The notes: generated from the sequence alone by a model not told the origin. DNA of 64,000 nt from Diabrotica undecimpunctata (GCF_040954645.1 NC_092811.1:83647063-83711062), one strand, 5' to 3'; shown: positions 21,980-34,045, numbered from the stretch's first letter. A program made the numbers and translations.

Positions 21980-24713
21980 ATTCGACTGAATAATATGGTC
22001 TTTCAGATAGGCTTTTGTCAATTTACGGAAAGAAGTTGTAGATTTAAGTTGCAAAGGAAGATGGTTGTATAATTTTTTTGTTGAATATAATATAGATTTC
22101 TTTACTACTTTAATCAGTGGACGGGATCTTGCTTGTGATTAGGTTTTGCTGGAAAAACATGTAGGTGTTTACAAATTAAACAAACAGTTTCTAGAATATA
22201 TAGAGAGGAAAGGGTTAAAATCCCGTGATTTTTTAAGTAGCTTCTGCAATGTGTTATCCTACTGATGCCAAAAAGGAAAAGGAAAAGGAAGGCCATATCG
22301 AAGATGAGACTCGAACAAAGAAAAGTATGTTATTTTGGAAAAGATGCTAAATTGATTTCCTTCGAAACAAATCTTATTGCATAGCAGGCTGAGGCTAGTT
22401 TCTTACTTAAAAAATCCATATGAAGGCGCCATTTAAGGTTGCCGTCTATAAAAAAAAACCAAAAAAGCAAGAGTTGAAGTTCTCTTTTATAGGATAATGT
22501 TACTATCTTATCCACGTTAAAAGAGAGTAAATTAGAGTCAGACCAGGTTTTTATTTTAAGTACATCAGAAGAAATAATTTCATGAAGAGTTGCAATATTA
22601 GAGTTCCTCCAGGTAATACTGATATCATCAGTAAAAAGAAAAAATTTTTCATCGATTTTTAAGTTATTGATGTTTTTTATAAAGACAAGGAAAATTAGAG
22701 AACCCAGTACTGAACCTTGTGGTACTCCCCATACAATGCTTTTGTGACTAGAGTCAGTATCATTTGCTCTAACTAGTTGTTTTATATCCCTCAAGTAAGA
22801 TTGGAACCAATTCAAAGAAATACCTCGAATTTCGTAGAAATTTAGTTTTTTTATTAAAATCTCGTGATTTACACAATCAAAGGCTTTGGCATAGTCATAA
22901 AAAACAGTGGTAGTATAAAGATTATTGTTTAGTTCTTGATAAACCTCATGTAGTACAGAAAACAGAGCATCGCTGGTATATTTATTAAATAAAAAGCTGA
23001 ACTGACTTTGTGATAAAATGTTGTTTTCAACGAGAAGGGACATAAGTCGGGCTTTTATAAGTCTCTCAATAATTTTGGATAGGACCGGTAGTAAGGCAGT
23101 AGGTCTATAGTTGCAGACATTAGATTTTTCCCACCCTTATGAAGAGGAATAATAATGTCTGTCTTTAGGTACTCTAAAAATATAACTTATTCAAAAGAAT
23201 CGTTAATTAGTGAGACCAGAACTTCCAACACATTATTTGGGAGATTTAAGAAAATTTTTATGGATCCATCAGTACTACAGGAAGATTTGCTTTTGATACT
23301 ACTGATTGTTTGGATAAGTTCAGATTTATCAACTGGTCTTATAAAGAATGAATTCGAGACCTTTTTTGAATTGGGGAGATAGGAAATAGGATCTTGTTGT
23401 GGTAAAATAGCTGATGTTACATTTTTACGCACATTAACGAAGTATTCATTTAGATTTTCCGGGTTTGGAAGAGAAAATGTTTGAGCTGTGTTAGTTTTAC
23501 TTTGGAACAACAGAGAGAGATGGAAACGGTTGAGCGAGGGAAGGCAGTGAATACTGTAGAATCCCTAAATATATAGATAGTTTTACTTCGAAAATCGTTT
23601 ATTATGGACCAAGTTTCCCTTGCAACATTTTTAGAGCTTACCAGACGATTCTCATAGTACATTTTTTTAGCTGTTTTGATAAGTTTTAAAAAGATTCCTC
23701 TGTACTTGGAGGTATATTCAGTGACAAAGACATTGATAGTAAATTTCTTGACGTAGAATAGTGAACGCATCTTCTTGACTGACGTGCAGATACCTTTGAT
23801 AGTCCAGGTTTTGTGATGTTTTGACTTAATTGTAATTAAAGGAAATACCTTATTAAAAATACAGAACAAGCTTATGTAAAAAATCACTAAAATCATAGTC
23901 TACGTCCACAGAGGGAAAGTGCCACCCAGAAGTCAAGCACAAATTTTGGAATTTACGAAAGTTCTGAGCGGAAAAAATCTTACCTAAACGTTGGGTTTTC
24001 GAGGATTGTTTGTTAAGAGTGTTACACTTGATATATTATACTGCTTCATGGTCAGAGAGTTCTGCATTATTAATTGTAGAACGTACATCAAGGGGTGAGA
24101 AATCAGAGACAATATAATAAATTATGGTAGATGTTGTTTTTGTAATTCTTGTAGCAGAATTAACGTGCATTGTGAAACCATATGATTCGAATATATTGAC
24201 CATAATTGGGTCAATTATTGTCAATATATTTGAATTAATATTCATGTTACCGTATAGACCCTTTCTGTTTTTATTGGGCAGATCGTCTAACAAATTTAAC
24301 AGGTTCTGAAAAAATAGTTCCGTGGAAGAATCAGGTGATCTATAAATGCAAAGAATGTATAGATTAAGATTCTTGTTATAAACCAATGAAAACTCAAAAA
24401 AGGATTTTTTCAACAGAAAGTCATATTTAATTATAGGAGAGGAATCATTATTTGTAGAAAGAATTGGGTGCCACTATGAGCTGAACTTGAACAATCATAC
24501 CTAGCAATTGTGGTGTATTTTTCTACAAAAAAAACGCTCGTTAACTTCAAGACAGTGCTGGGTAACCGCAACTATCGGGGAAAATCCTAAATCCTCTAGA
24601 AACAAAAATAATTCATCTGTTTTATATCTTATGAAACGAATATTAATCAGAACTATGCTAGAGTTGTGATCACTATAATAATTTGAGGTTTCTAGTCCCA
24701 CAGAACACGTCAT
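21980..24713 (-). pseudogene. CR1-like ORF2 (endonuclease and reverse transcriptase)
   Basis: The endonuclease starts near SSIVLINIRFIRYKTDEL, with an ILCIYRSPD box and SDHEAV near its end (24413-24036). The RT (23043-22330) has DYAKAFDCVNHEILIKKL, VPQGSVLGSLIFLVFIKN, FLFTDDISI (TDD in place of the usual ADD) and a K-x-LS-like SFNVDK end. A C-terminal region with many breaks follows. At least six frame breaks or stops separate the blocks, so it is inactive. Confidence 0.72.
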
Positions 24714-24903
24714 TATTTAAAAATTTCGTTTTGGAGAGGCAACGGAATAGTAGTTTTGGTGACTTTCCCTTGATTTTTGTAGGTGAATAATTCTTTCCGA
24801 AATAAGAAAGGACCTAAAAGCAGAAAGATCAGCTTCCACCTCAGTTGGACTAATTTCATAGGCATCGTTAAATTCTAGAAGGATTTTTCGTAGATCTTCA
24901 GTC

Positions 24904-26313
24904 TTAGTGGGAAGTCATTCGGAAGCCAGAAATTTTAACGCTTGTGTTGGTGAATCCTTCGTAATATAGTGAAGCAGGTTGGTCGTGTAGAAAAAAAAGA
25001 TGTAGTTTAATGGCTTTCAAGATATCCGGTTCTTTTAATCTTGCTAGAAGATCTCGACTGTTCGAGTTATTGGTAAATCTAACTTTTGGTGAGGTTAAAG
25101 GATCCAGATTTATCGATGGTTTCAAAGTATCCTTCTTAATGAAGTTAATATGAGAATGAAAGCATTCTTAGATTTGCAAATTTCGATGGCCTGCTTGACT
25201 GTGACTATTTTTGTATTTTCCACTTAACTTTTGTTGTTGCTTAAAATGGTAATTGGAATTTTCCAAGCTAACGGGGCTTCTGATGTTCTTCGGACTCATA
25301 TTTGACTCCGATGAAGGCGCTGGTTCGGAATATGAAGATTCTGTAGACCATTTAATGTTTACACCAGGTGGCCAAATTTCCTGATTAAATAATAAGTCAA
25401 TGGAGGTTGTAGATTTTATGCCTATTTTGAATGAGGAACCACTCGCTGTGTGGACATCTTGGAAAAGGATATAACATCTAATATATTCCTTGATACCCAG
25501 CTTCTCTGTAATAAAGTGAACAACTTGTATAGGGATGTAAATTCGAGTTAATTTGGTAATAACTACATAATGGCATTTATCTTCTGTAATTTTTGGCTTT
25601 TTCTCTGTTGATTCGAAATGTTGAGGGAATTCAGTTTGGGTACCTGAGGTGGCATAAAATGTATTTTTCTTCAATACTTCTTTTTTCGTTTGTATAGTAG
25701 ATAATTTGTTGGTAAGATTGCCCATTTGATTAGATATTTCACTGATATTTAAATAAAACCTTTCTATCCCCATCTTAATCTCAGTTGAATTTGAGTCTTT
25801 AAAGAGGATTTAAACCTTAATAGTATCATCAGAACAGCCAAAAAAAAACTGACGATATATTGAAAATATCTTATTCCATCTGCCTTATAGATTTTAAAAC
25901 ATTGTCAGAATTTAGCAGGTTATTTATCTTATGGATATCGTCAATTTTCTTTTTAAGATAGTCCAGTTTGCCCTCATTTTTGGTTAATAAATCGTATGTC
26001 TCAATATAAACATACAAATTATCAGTTAGTTTTTTAGTTACTTGAATTACGGCTTCAAAGTTCTCTAAAGGTATTTGATTTTTTGATAAACTGGTAATTT
26101 TTTAATTTAAATATTTTAAGCTTGGCGAGTCACACAATGTACAAAAGAATCTTAGATGGAAAAATTTTTGGTCCAAGAGGCTTTTGTGGTCGTTTTAATA
26201 ATCCTAGAGCATTTCATACAAAAATTTCTACAACACTCCCCACTGCAACGTAATTTATCATATTTGTCGGTTCCAGCGAATTCTGTTAAGCAATTCTCGC
26301 AAATATAGGTCAT
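24904..26313 (-). pseudogene. CR1-like ORF1 with PHD finger
   Basis: From 26313 the protein reads MTYICENCLTEFAGTDKYDK, then CSGECCRNFCMKCSRI: a CxxC...CxxxC...C/CxxC PHD/zinc pattern typical of ORF1 of the CR1 group. A stop follows after about 54 codons and several breaks occupy 25780-26150. The 201-codon frame 25773-25168 contains MGNLTNKLSTIQTKKEVLKK, a coiled segment, and FKIGIKSTTSIDLLFN with EIWPPGVNIKW, the C-terminal ORF1 motif before the Ser-rich end. Frame 25125-24904 continues (VRFTNNSNSRDLLARL). Confidence 0.65.
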
Positions 26314-26859
26314 GGTCGAAGGTTAACTTTGCAATATTTAACTGGGTCGGTGATAGTAAACAAAAAGCAAAAGTATGATTAAACAAATCTGATATAAACT
26401 TACAACCAGTTTAGTTGTATCCACATCACTCCAAAACAATACAATAACAAACACAATTCAGTAAGCCGACCCTGACAACAAAACAATACAACTGAACACA
26501 ATCACGGTCAAAGACTAACTGGTAAACTTTTTTTCACGTTTTTTGGGGTCCCAAAATTGACATTTATCACCGGACTATTTATTATCAAGACATGCGTTGT
26601 TATATAGCCAGACTCTTTCTAAGAAAATTTAGGAACGCACTCTTAATATTAGATAGTAAAAAATGTGTTATTTATTTCCTTCCTGACTATGAAATAGAGC
26701 AATAGCTACAAAGAAAACAATAGTTCGACACTGAAGCATTGGCCTAATTAGTTCGTACAAATTTTCAACATTTGACAACAAAGGATTTTGTACAATAATT
26801 TGATTGAATCTGTGAACATTAGATCTGGTCGAATTTACTTCCTTGGTGCTCCAAAACCA

Positions 26860-26990
26860 CTGCTGAAGTCCACTGCTGAACATAGGCCTCTTCCTCGTGT
26901 TTCTAACCCTGTCTAACTTGCGCCACTCTCATCCAGTTTTTCGAGTTCCAGATCTGCACGAGACAAGCTGAAAACGTCATATGCTCAAAA
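26860..26990 (-). mobile_element. RTE-type 3' end scrap
   Basis: The plus strand reads CACTGCTGAACATAGGCC, close to the CACTGCTGGACATAG block at 41725, which is the antisense of the YVQQW end of RTE elements. Only about 100 bp is recognisable and no coding frame survives. Confidence 0.4.
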
Positions 26991-27044
26991 CCAGTAAGGT
27001 CCCAATGTAGGATACCAAATGTCAAGAACTGCACTTAAAGTATA

Positions 27045-27500
27045 GCAAAAGAAAATTTCTTCCAAGAAACCAACAATTCAATACTACTGGGAATAGTAGA
27101 ACCAATAAATATAAGAGAACAAACGATTAAATCTAGCAGCATACTTACCACAAATAAATCCATTACCATAGATGGCATTGAATTCAACAAAAGTCAAATA
27201 AAGAAATCCACGTACCAGACGAAAATCGAAAAATTGAGAATCCCAGAAACGCATGATAAATCCAACCTATTGAGACGACCACAACTTTCTACTGGATTCA
27301 GCATCACTGCACTAATAATTATCTTATGTGTGTCTGTAATACTAACAATATTCCTATTGAATAAAAGAAAACGTATTTCCAAAATCCTTTTCGGACCTAA
27401 GCTGGAGATTGCACAAATTCAAAATAAAGAGGAAATACTAGCCGAAATATCAAAAACTTCGAGGGCGAAGTTACATCCAGAAGAGGGAGGAGAAATGTAG
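27045..27500 (+). pseudogene. Env-like C-terminal fragment of an insect LTR retroelement
   Basis: An open plus-strand frame of roughly 150 codons, truncated at its 5' end, ends at TAG 27498-27500. It has a polar ectodomain-like part, then one strongly hydrophobic segment of about 20 residues (around 27300-27360) followed at once by a Lys/Arg cluster and a charged tail. That is the layout of a membrane anchor plus cytoplasmic tail. The stop codon overlaps a polypurine run and an LTR-like start, as in Gypsy-group errantiviruses, where env is the last gene. No fusion or receptor domain is present in this scrap. The Env assignment is an inference from position and topology. Confidence 0.5.
27479..27495 (+). 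other. Candidate polypurine tract
   Basis: An uninterrupted purine run (AGAAGAGGGAGGAGAAA) lies immediately 5' of TGTAGT at 27496. This is where plus-strand DNA synthesis would be primed just upstream of a 3' LTR. Confidence 0.5.
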
Positions 27501-27645
27501 TCATAAGCACCCAGACTAACAGCCATTGGACATTTAACTATACGAATCCAAAATCAGCAAATTCCAACGAAACCGGGACAAAAAACTCATTTTTCATATT
27601 TTTATAATAATTCATTCGATTATCATTCTTAGATCAATTAGTTTC

Positions 27646-27648
<3 letters not shown>
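27496..27648 (+). mobile_element. Truncated 3' LTR relic
   Basis: Starts with TGTAGTCATAAGC directly after the polypurine run and is cut off by the (AT)n array at 27649. Length and absence of the end prevent confirmation. The context (env-like frame plus polypurine tract) is the main support. Confidence 0.4.

Positions 27649-27721
<73 letters not shown>
27649..27721. repeat. (AT)n microsatellite
   Basis: About 36 uninterrupted AT units. It forms the boundary between the LTR relic on the left and the 3'-truncated RTE-C copy on the right, suggesting that the array expanded at a rearrangement junction or replaced the element tail. Confidence 0.95.
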
Positions 27722-27723
<2 letters not shown>

Positions 27724-28487
27724 TCCTTGGTCTCCATTCCAATAACCTCTTTATCCATCGCCTATCCGTCATTCTAGCTATGTGTCTTGACTGTCTCCAT
27801 TTCAGTCTGGCTATCCTTTTGATGACATCAGTTACCTTGGTTCTTATCCTGACCTCTTCGGTTTTTATTTTGTCTCACAACTGTCTTTTGACTCCTAACA
27901 TGGATCGCTCCATTCTTCTCAGTGTGACTCTTAGTTTGGTAGTCGAGGCTTTTGCTAGGGTAAATGTTTCTGCTCCGTATGTTAACACTGGGAAGACGCA
28001 TTGATCAAATACTTTTCTCTTCGGGCATGTAGGCTGCTCACTTTTAAAAGTTTCTCTCAGTTTTCCATGTGCTGCCCACCCAAGACCGGCTCTTCTCTTC
28101 AGTTCATGGTTCTGATTATCTCTGCAATTCATGTTTTCGTGCCCTAGGTATTTATATTTATCTACGAGTTTTACTTCTTGCCCACCAATACTGATGTTCT
28201 GGTTGGGTACCAAATTTGTCATTATTTTTTTTTTTCGAGATGTTTATATTTAAACCTACATTTTCTGTAGCCACAACGAGTTTCTGTACCATCTCTCTTG
28301 CCATTCCTAAGTCCTCAGCTATTATGACAATGTCATCGGCGAAACGTAAGTTGTTTAGATATTCTCCATCTATTATCTCTCCATCTTTATATCCTTTGTC
28401 AGCCAATGCAAATTCTTAAAAGCATGTTCCAGCATAGTATTAAAAAGTTTAGGTGACATTGGGTCTCCTTGTCTAACCCCCCCTCTG
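27722..28487 (-). mobile_element. RTE-C LINE fragment
   Basis: On the minus strand: GVRQGDPMSPKLFNTMLEHA, a frameshift, DGEYLNNLRFADDIVIIAED with an intact FADD box, VDKYKYLGHENMN, GLGWAAHGKLRET, VFPVLTYGAETFTLAKAS, RMERSMLGVKRQL and IARMTDRRWIKRLLEWRPRK. This is the RT palm to C-terminus of the same family as 18780-20500 and 61260-62160. The end is replaced by (AT)n, and the 5' side abuts a Helitron helicase scrap. Confidence 0.8.
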
Positions 28488-28559
28488 TTTTTTTTATTAC
28501 AGTTTTATACTAAAGCCACAAGGAAATAGCTTTAGAACAATCATAATTTTATTATTATT

Positions 28560-29035
28560 GGTGAGGATCGGAACGAAGCAGCGCTAGCATTGGCTTTATC
28601 TGGAATACCTGCAACTCTATAAGAAGGCGAACGAACTGCACATTCTGCCTTAAAATTGCTATTGAACATACAAATCAATGAAACAACAGCTTGCGACATC
28701 GCCAAAAATATAGCAATGGCTAAGATTTTACGGGCAAATTAATCGTTTGGGATGAATGTATGATCGAATATGATCTTCCACTGTTATAGGCACTGGAAAA
28801 CCAAAACCTAACATCGTTCAATTTGTGGCAGTACGTAAAGAAGCTTTAATTGACATCTAGCATGTCAGTATTTTACAAAAGAATCAAAGTACAGTCTTGT
28901 TTTCAAAGCAATTGTAAAATAGTGGAAAATGCTAAACTTGCTATTGACATCTTGATCTGATTTATCACATTACCCACAGATTTTTATTACTTGACAGACT
29001 CGAAGGACAGCTTATTCAACGTGTTTTTCTGGACA
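28560..29035 (+). pseudogene. Helitron/PIF1-type helicase fragment
   Basis: Plus-strand frames read EAALALALSGIPATL (one stop), EGERTAHSALKLLLN, then NETTACDIAKNIAMAKILRA and, after a shift, LIVWDEC. The last is the Walker B box of the PIF1-like helicase domain carried by Helitron rolling-circle transposons. Further on, a LPTDFYYLTDSK and QLIQRVFLDII pair match the segment about 100 residues after it, so the intervening part is deleted. No Helitron end was found. A host PIF1 pseudogene is less likely, but not excluded. Confidence 0.65.
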
Positions 29036-29689
29036 TAATCCACCTCGACTAAACCATTCAGATGGGTCTGAAAAGACACCAAAGCATTCCTGCCTTGGTC
29101 CAAATGACGAGTGTATCATCAACATATCGTAGCCAACATGTGGGTTTGAACCATACGTCCATGGTTTGAACATTGATGTGGATAGTGCTCGGGTCTCAAA
29201 GTCTCCCAAAAAGATATTGGTAATTACTGGAGATAGTGGGAGCTCATTGGGGCACCATTATTTGTCGTTAAAATTGATATGAACTGATAATTGGAATATA
29301 AAATAAGTTTTGGACATACAACGTTTAATGAGAGATAAGTGGTCTTGCTGGATACTATATTTAGTTTTCAGAATGTTTAGAGTTTCATCTATACGAATGT
29401 TTGTAAAGAGTAAAATAATATCGAAACTTACTAGAATGTCTGACGGTGAGATAGGGTATTGTTTAAGAATTTCGATAAAATGAAAATAATTTTCGTCGAA
29501 GAATGAAACATTTTCGGCGAGAGGTTGTAGAGTTTTGGCCAAGTATTTTGCCAATGGTTGTGTAAGGTAGTTGTATGCATTGACAATGGGACGTAAAGAA
29601 ATATCGAGTTTGTGAATTTTGGGTAGGCCATATTCGAGGTGCTCTAGAAGACTTTTTACGAGGAATTAGAGATTGTTTTATGTCAACAG
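29036..29689 (-). pseudogene. Penelope-like reverse transcriptase core
   Basis: Minus strand from 29689: KQSLIPRKK, then (frameshifted) APRIYGLPKIHKL and SLRPIVNAYNYL. Then LAKTLQPLAENVSFFDENYF, SPSDILVSFDIILLFTNIRI (the first catalytic Asp in SFD) and MGDFETRALSTSMFKPW, followed by GSNPHVGYDMLMIHSSFG, where the YVDD box is degraded. These are the characteristic RT motifs of Penelope-like elements. Frameshifts lie near 29640 and 29260. Confidence 0.78.
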
Positions 29690-30227
29690 GGATTGATTGA
29701 TTGGCGGTCAGACTAGTAGGACGTGTGTAGTGTCGCTCCGAAATTAAATTCCAATTTTGGGTGGTTTCTAGTGTAATCTGCATGCAAGTTAGTGTAAAGT
29801 GTGTTTGAAAGGGACCTTTATGTAAGTAAATAATCAGTTATCTGATTTTGAACTGTAATAAATTGATAGTTAGTTTTAATTGCCCTACGGATAAAAGTGA
29901 AACTTCTGAGTGGTCGAAACGAGTTGAGCTTTTTACGCTGGACGGGTGATTAAGAACAATAAACAATAATAATTATCAACAAAAACAATAGGTCTGTTAT
30001 TCAGGTTTCGGTAAAACTATACAGAATTATAAAGGCTGAATTTATTTCCTGTTTTGATATTGATTGTATTTTTGTATTTACAAGTGGTAGAAGTCGAAAC
30101 TGATTAGGATCGAGAATAATTGATAAGATTTAACTGTAGAGGTAGGCGCGGCGCTTGTCGAGATCTGTAACCGTTATTTATAATATTTATATTTATAAAT
30201 ACTTTAATTACTTGAATAAGAAGAAAA

Positions 30228-31007
30228 ATGGCGGATGCTAAGATTGATGAAGATGGTAAAAGAAAAAGCAAAGAGGAGATAGATATATTTAGCAGGAGCA
30301 GAAAAGTGAGCCGAACGCCAGACAGGTCGAAACCAACAACGAATGAAACCAGCAGCCAGAACGAAATGATGGAACTAATGAGACAAATAGCAAGCGATAA
30401 TAAAAAGAAAAACAATGACCTGGAAGAGATAAAAAATACAATGGGTAATATGATTGAGGAACTAAAAGAAATTAGGAAGGAAAATAGTGAATACAAATTG
30501 CAAATGAAAGAAATAATAAGAGAAAATGAAAATCTAAAGAAAGAAATGACAGCGATGAAACAAAAAATAGATAAAATAGAAATAGCATTGGAAGCATGTC
30601 AGAAAGAAAAGAAGAAAAATAACCTAATTATGAGAGGCTTACCAATAGACACAATAGAAGCAGAGCAACTGGAGAACTTCATAGAAACAAAAATGGGAGT
30701 AAAATCAGAAATAAATAGGGTACAAAAGATAAATAAAACAATGTGTGTTATCGAATGTAAAAAATTCGAAGATAAAATGAAAATACTGAAAGCCAAGGGT
30801 AAACTAATAAACTATAAGCAACATAGAGTATATATAGAATGTGACCTAACATTAAAAGAGATAGAGATACAAAGAAATCTTAGGAAGATAGCAGCAGATG
30901 AAAAGACTAATGGAAAAAGGACAAAAATTGGATATGGTTTCATAATTATTGAAGGCATTAAGTGGAAATGGAATCAAAAAACAAGCCAGATAGAAAAAAT
31001 AACATAA
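30228..31007 (+). CDS. LINE-B ORF1, coiled-coil nucleic-acid-binding protein
   Basis: An intact 259-codon ORF with its ATG in a good context (AAAAATGG). It is basic and Lys-rich at residues 1-45. A long heptad-rich coiled coil spans about 50-125 (MELMRQIASDNKKKNNDLEE and on). An RRM-like/C-terminal fold follows, recognisable from NNLIMRGLPIDTIEAEQLEN and INRVQKINKTMCVIECKKFE. The order coiled coil, RRM-like, CTD-like is that of L1-type ORF1 proteins, which trimerise and coat the element RNA. Short or absent ORF1s are usual in classical RTE elements, so this one is notable. Confidence 0.75.
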   Translation: MADAKIDEDGKRKSKEEIDIFSRSRKVSRTPDRSKPTTNETSSQNEMMELMRQIASDNKKKNNDLEEIKNTMGNMIEELKEIRKENSEYKLQMKEIIRENENLKKEMTAMKQKIDKIEIALEACQKEKKKNNLIMRGLPIDTIEAEQLENFIETKMGVKSEINRVQKINKTMCVIECKKFEDKMKILKAKGKLINYKQHRVYIECDLTLKEIEIQRNLRKIAADEKTNGKRTKIGYGFIIIEGIKWKWNQKTSQIEKIT

Positions 31008-31090
31008 AATACAGAACCAACTAGTTCAAAAAACTAGCTGAAGAAAACACAATAACGGACCGAGAAACAAAACAGGCACAGAACAGGGAC

Positions 31091-34045
31091 ATGAGCAGAT
31101 CTAAAGATAATAACACAAACGGGAGTAAAAACAAATTGAAGTACAACTTAAACACAGAAAATCACAAAACAATTTGGAAAATGGCATCATGGAAGAACAT
31201 TGAAATAGTAGCTATAACAGAGACAAAGAAAAAAGGAAAAGGATCAATAATATTAGAAAACGGAATGTTACTAATATACAGTGGAGTGGAAGAAACGAAG
31301 AGAGCTCAGGCAGGAGTAGCGTGCATGATAAAGAAGGAGAGTATCAACAAAATAAAAAATTGGATATATTACAACGAACGTATACTAAGAGTAGACATAG
31401 ATATGGATACAGAGGAAACCAATACAAACCTAATCATATGTTATGGACCAGATGAAGATGCAACAAAAAACGAAAAGAATGAATTCTGGGACAAATTACA
31501 AGAAGTGATAAATGATTGTACAGAGAAAATTGTGATCACAGGAGACCTGAACAGTAGAGTTGGGAAAGAAACAGAAAAATGGAACAATGTCATCGGACCT
31601 TATGGGGAGGACAAACTAAACAAAAATGGAAAATTACTACTCGAATTCTGTCTAGACAATAACCTGGTGATTATGAACACACACTTCCAACATAAAAGGA
31701 TACACAAGATCACAAGAGAAGTCAAATCAAGAGACGAACAATCAATTATAGACTATACTATAGTGCAAAAAACAGAGAAGAACTGGATAAGAAACGTAAG
31801 GGTAAAAAGAAGTTATGAAATTGGTAGTGACCACTATCTACTAGAAACCACATTCAAAAGCAAAAGAAAAGAAATAAAAAGAAATGAGAACATAAACAGA
31901 AAACACAAAGAAATAATAAAAATTTATAAACTAAGGGAAGAAACAACGAGAATAAGATACTCAGAAGGACTAGAGAAAGAGATGGATAATGAACATGAAA
32001 TAACAGAAACAATAGAAGAAGAATGGGGAAAATTTAAAAATGCGATGATAAAAACAGCTAAATCAATATGTGGAACCACAAGAAATAACAACAGAGGAAA
32101 ACGAACATCTTGGTGGAACGATGAAGTGAAAAGAGAAATAAAAGAAAAGAAGAAATTATGGAAAGAATACATCCAAGACAAAACACAACAAAAATATGAA
32201 AATTATAAGAGACAAAGAACAAAAGTTAAAGAGATAGTTAAGAAAGAGAAAAAGAAAAGTTGGGAAAAATTCGGGGAAAAAATGGAAGAAAACAGCACAG
32301 AAAACGTAAAATTATTTTACAGAACACTGAAAAACCTAAGAAGCAACAAAGAAACGAAACTGAAACAAATAATGAACAAGGAAGGAACAATAATAAACGA
32401 CGATAAGGCAATAATGGAAAGATGGAGGGAACATTTTCAGCTGATACTGAATGGAAATCAAGCGAATACAATGGAGAAGGAAAGCCACAACAGGAGAGTA
32501 TCCATGAAAAACACGGAAAATACAGAAACTATAGAAAAAGAAGAACTGGAAGAAGCAATAAGAAAGATAAAGATTGGAAAAGCACCAGGAAGCGATGAAG
32601 TAGCACCAGAAATGATGAAATATATAGGAGTAAAAGCAAAAGAAAAATTGTTATACATATATAACCTAATATGGAAGAGAAAAGTAATACCCAGAGAATG
32701 GACAAATGCAGTAATTATACCTATATACAAGAAAGGAAATACAAGAGACTGTAGGAACTATAGAGGTATATCACTACTATGTGTAGCAGCAAAAGTATAC
32801 GAAACCATAATAGAAAGGAAAATTAGAAAAGAAATAGAACATAAATTAGAGGATGTACAAAGTGGATTCAGGAAAGGACACAACACACAAAACCATATAT
32901 TCACCATGCAACAAGTAATAGAAAAAGCCTTAAAGAAAAATAAAGAAATACATCTGAGTTTTATAGACAGGGAAAAAGCATTCGACTCAGTCAAAAGAAA
33001 AGATATATAGGAAAGTCTAAAGAAGAAACAAGTAAGTGAAGAACTGATAGAAGCAACAAAGAGTATATACATGAAAACAACAAATATAGTAAGAATATTA
33101 AATATACAGTCAGAACCATTTGAAACAACCCAAGGAGTTAGACAAGGGGGAAGTCTCAGCCCACTACTATTCATAAATGTTATAGATGAGATAGTGAAAG
33201 AATGTAAGAAAACATTCAAGAAATACTGCATCGGTTGGAACAGAATGCAAATGATAAATGCTGAGATGTGTATATTTGCAGACGACATAGTATTAATTGC
33301 GGAAACTGCAGAAAAACTGAAATACAACTTAGAGAAATGGAACCTAGAAGCAAGCAAATACAACCTAAACGTAAACAAAGAGAAGACTCAAATAATGAAA
33401 ATATCAAGGAAACAAGGGACGGAAGATCAAATAGAAGTAATGATAGACCAACAAAAAATAATACAGACAAATTCATACAAATACTTAGGAACAGTAATCA
33501 ACAACAAAGGAGACATCGAGGATGACCTTAACAACAGAATGGAAAACACAGGAAAACTATTCCAAGCACTAAATAGAGGATTCCTTAATAACAAAGAAAT
33601 ATCAACAAAGACCAAGATGACAATATACAAAACAATATATAGACCTACAGTGACATATGGAGCAGAAAATTGGATATTAAACAAAAGACATCAGAGCAGA
33701 ATTCAGGCAGCAGAGATGAAATACCTCAGAAGAACGATAGGAGTAAAAAGAACTGATAGAATCAGAAATGAAGTAATAAGAGAAAGACTCAAAATCAAAC
33801 CGATACTCGAGACAATCAAAGAGAAAAAATTGGCATGGTTCGGACATCTAACCCGGATGGACAATAATAGACAAGTTAAAAGAGTGTGGGACGCCAAACC
33901 AATAGGGAAGAACAGAAGAGGAAGACCCATTAAAGAATGGAACAGTGACATCTCGCAGATACTACAGAGTAAGGGTAAGACTTGGCAGGAAGCAACACAG
34001 ATGGCATCCAATAGGAAGGAATGGAGAAAGTTCGTTAAGAGCTAG
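31091..34045 (+). pseudogene. LINE-B ORF2, endonuclease-reverse transcriptase with one stop
   Basis: The frame runs 984 codons and is broken only by TAG at 33008-33010, in KDI*ESLKKK. Related enzymes usually have Trp after (K/E)DI, so a TGG-to-TAG change is the simplest explanation. Endonuclease: AITETKKKG (Glu), ICYGPDED, VITGDLNSRVG, SIIDYTIV (Asp), GSDHYLLE (His). The expected N-terminal TWN box is not visible. RT: GKAPGSDEVAPEMM, FRKGHNTQNHIF, DREKAFDSVKR, VRQGGSLSPLLFINVIDE, FADDIVLIAE, YKYLGTVINN. C-terminal: YGAENWILNK, WFGHLTRMDN and GRPIKEWNSD. Active-site residues are retained. Confidence 0.86.

Larger units (their letters stand above)
21820..26570 (-). mobile_element. CR1-like LINE, near full length, degenerate
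   Basis: A two-ORF LINE on the minus strand. From 5' to 3' it has a ~250 bp leader, an ORF1 beginning with a PHD-type zinc finger (from ATG at 26313), a long coiled/linker part (25773-24904), an ORF2 with an apurinic endonuclease (24713-24036) and an RT (23896-22330), then a C-terminal domain and 3' UTR to about 21820. Endpoints are judged from coding content. I did not find a target duplication. It fills the intron between the exons at 20953 and 40180 together with the elements to its right. Confidence 0.75.

Noticed and set aside
29973..29990. Alternative left duplication for LINE-B (ATTATCAACAAAAAC)
   Set aside because: Fits less well than TTTATGTCAACAG at 29677-29689, and only the latter restores the Penelope reading frame.
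31924..33684. Several long minus-strand ORFs rich in Phe, Ser and Leu
   Set aside because: Antisense shadows of the A-rich LINE-B ORF2.
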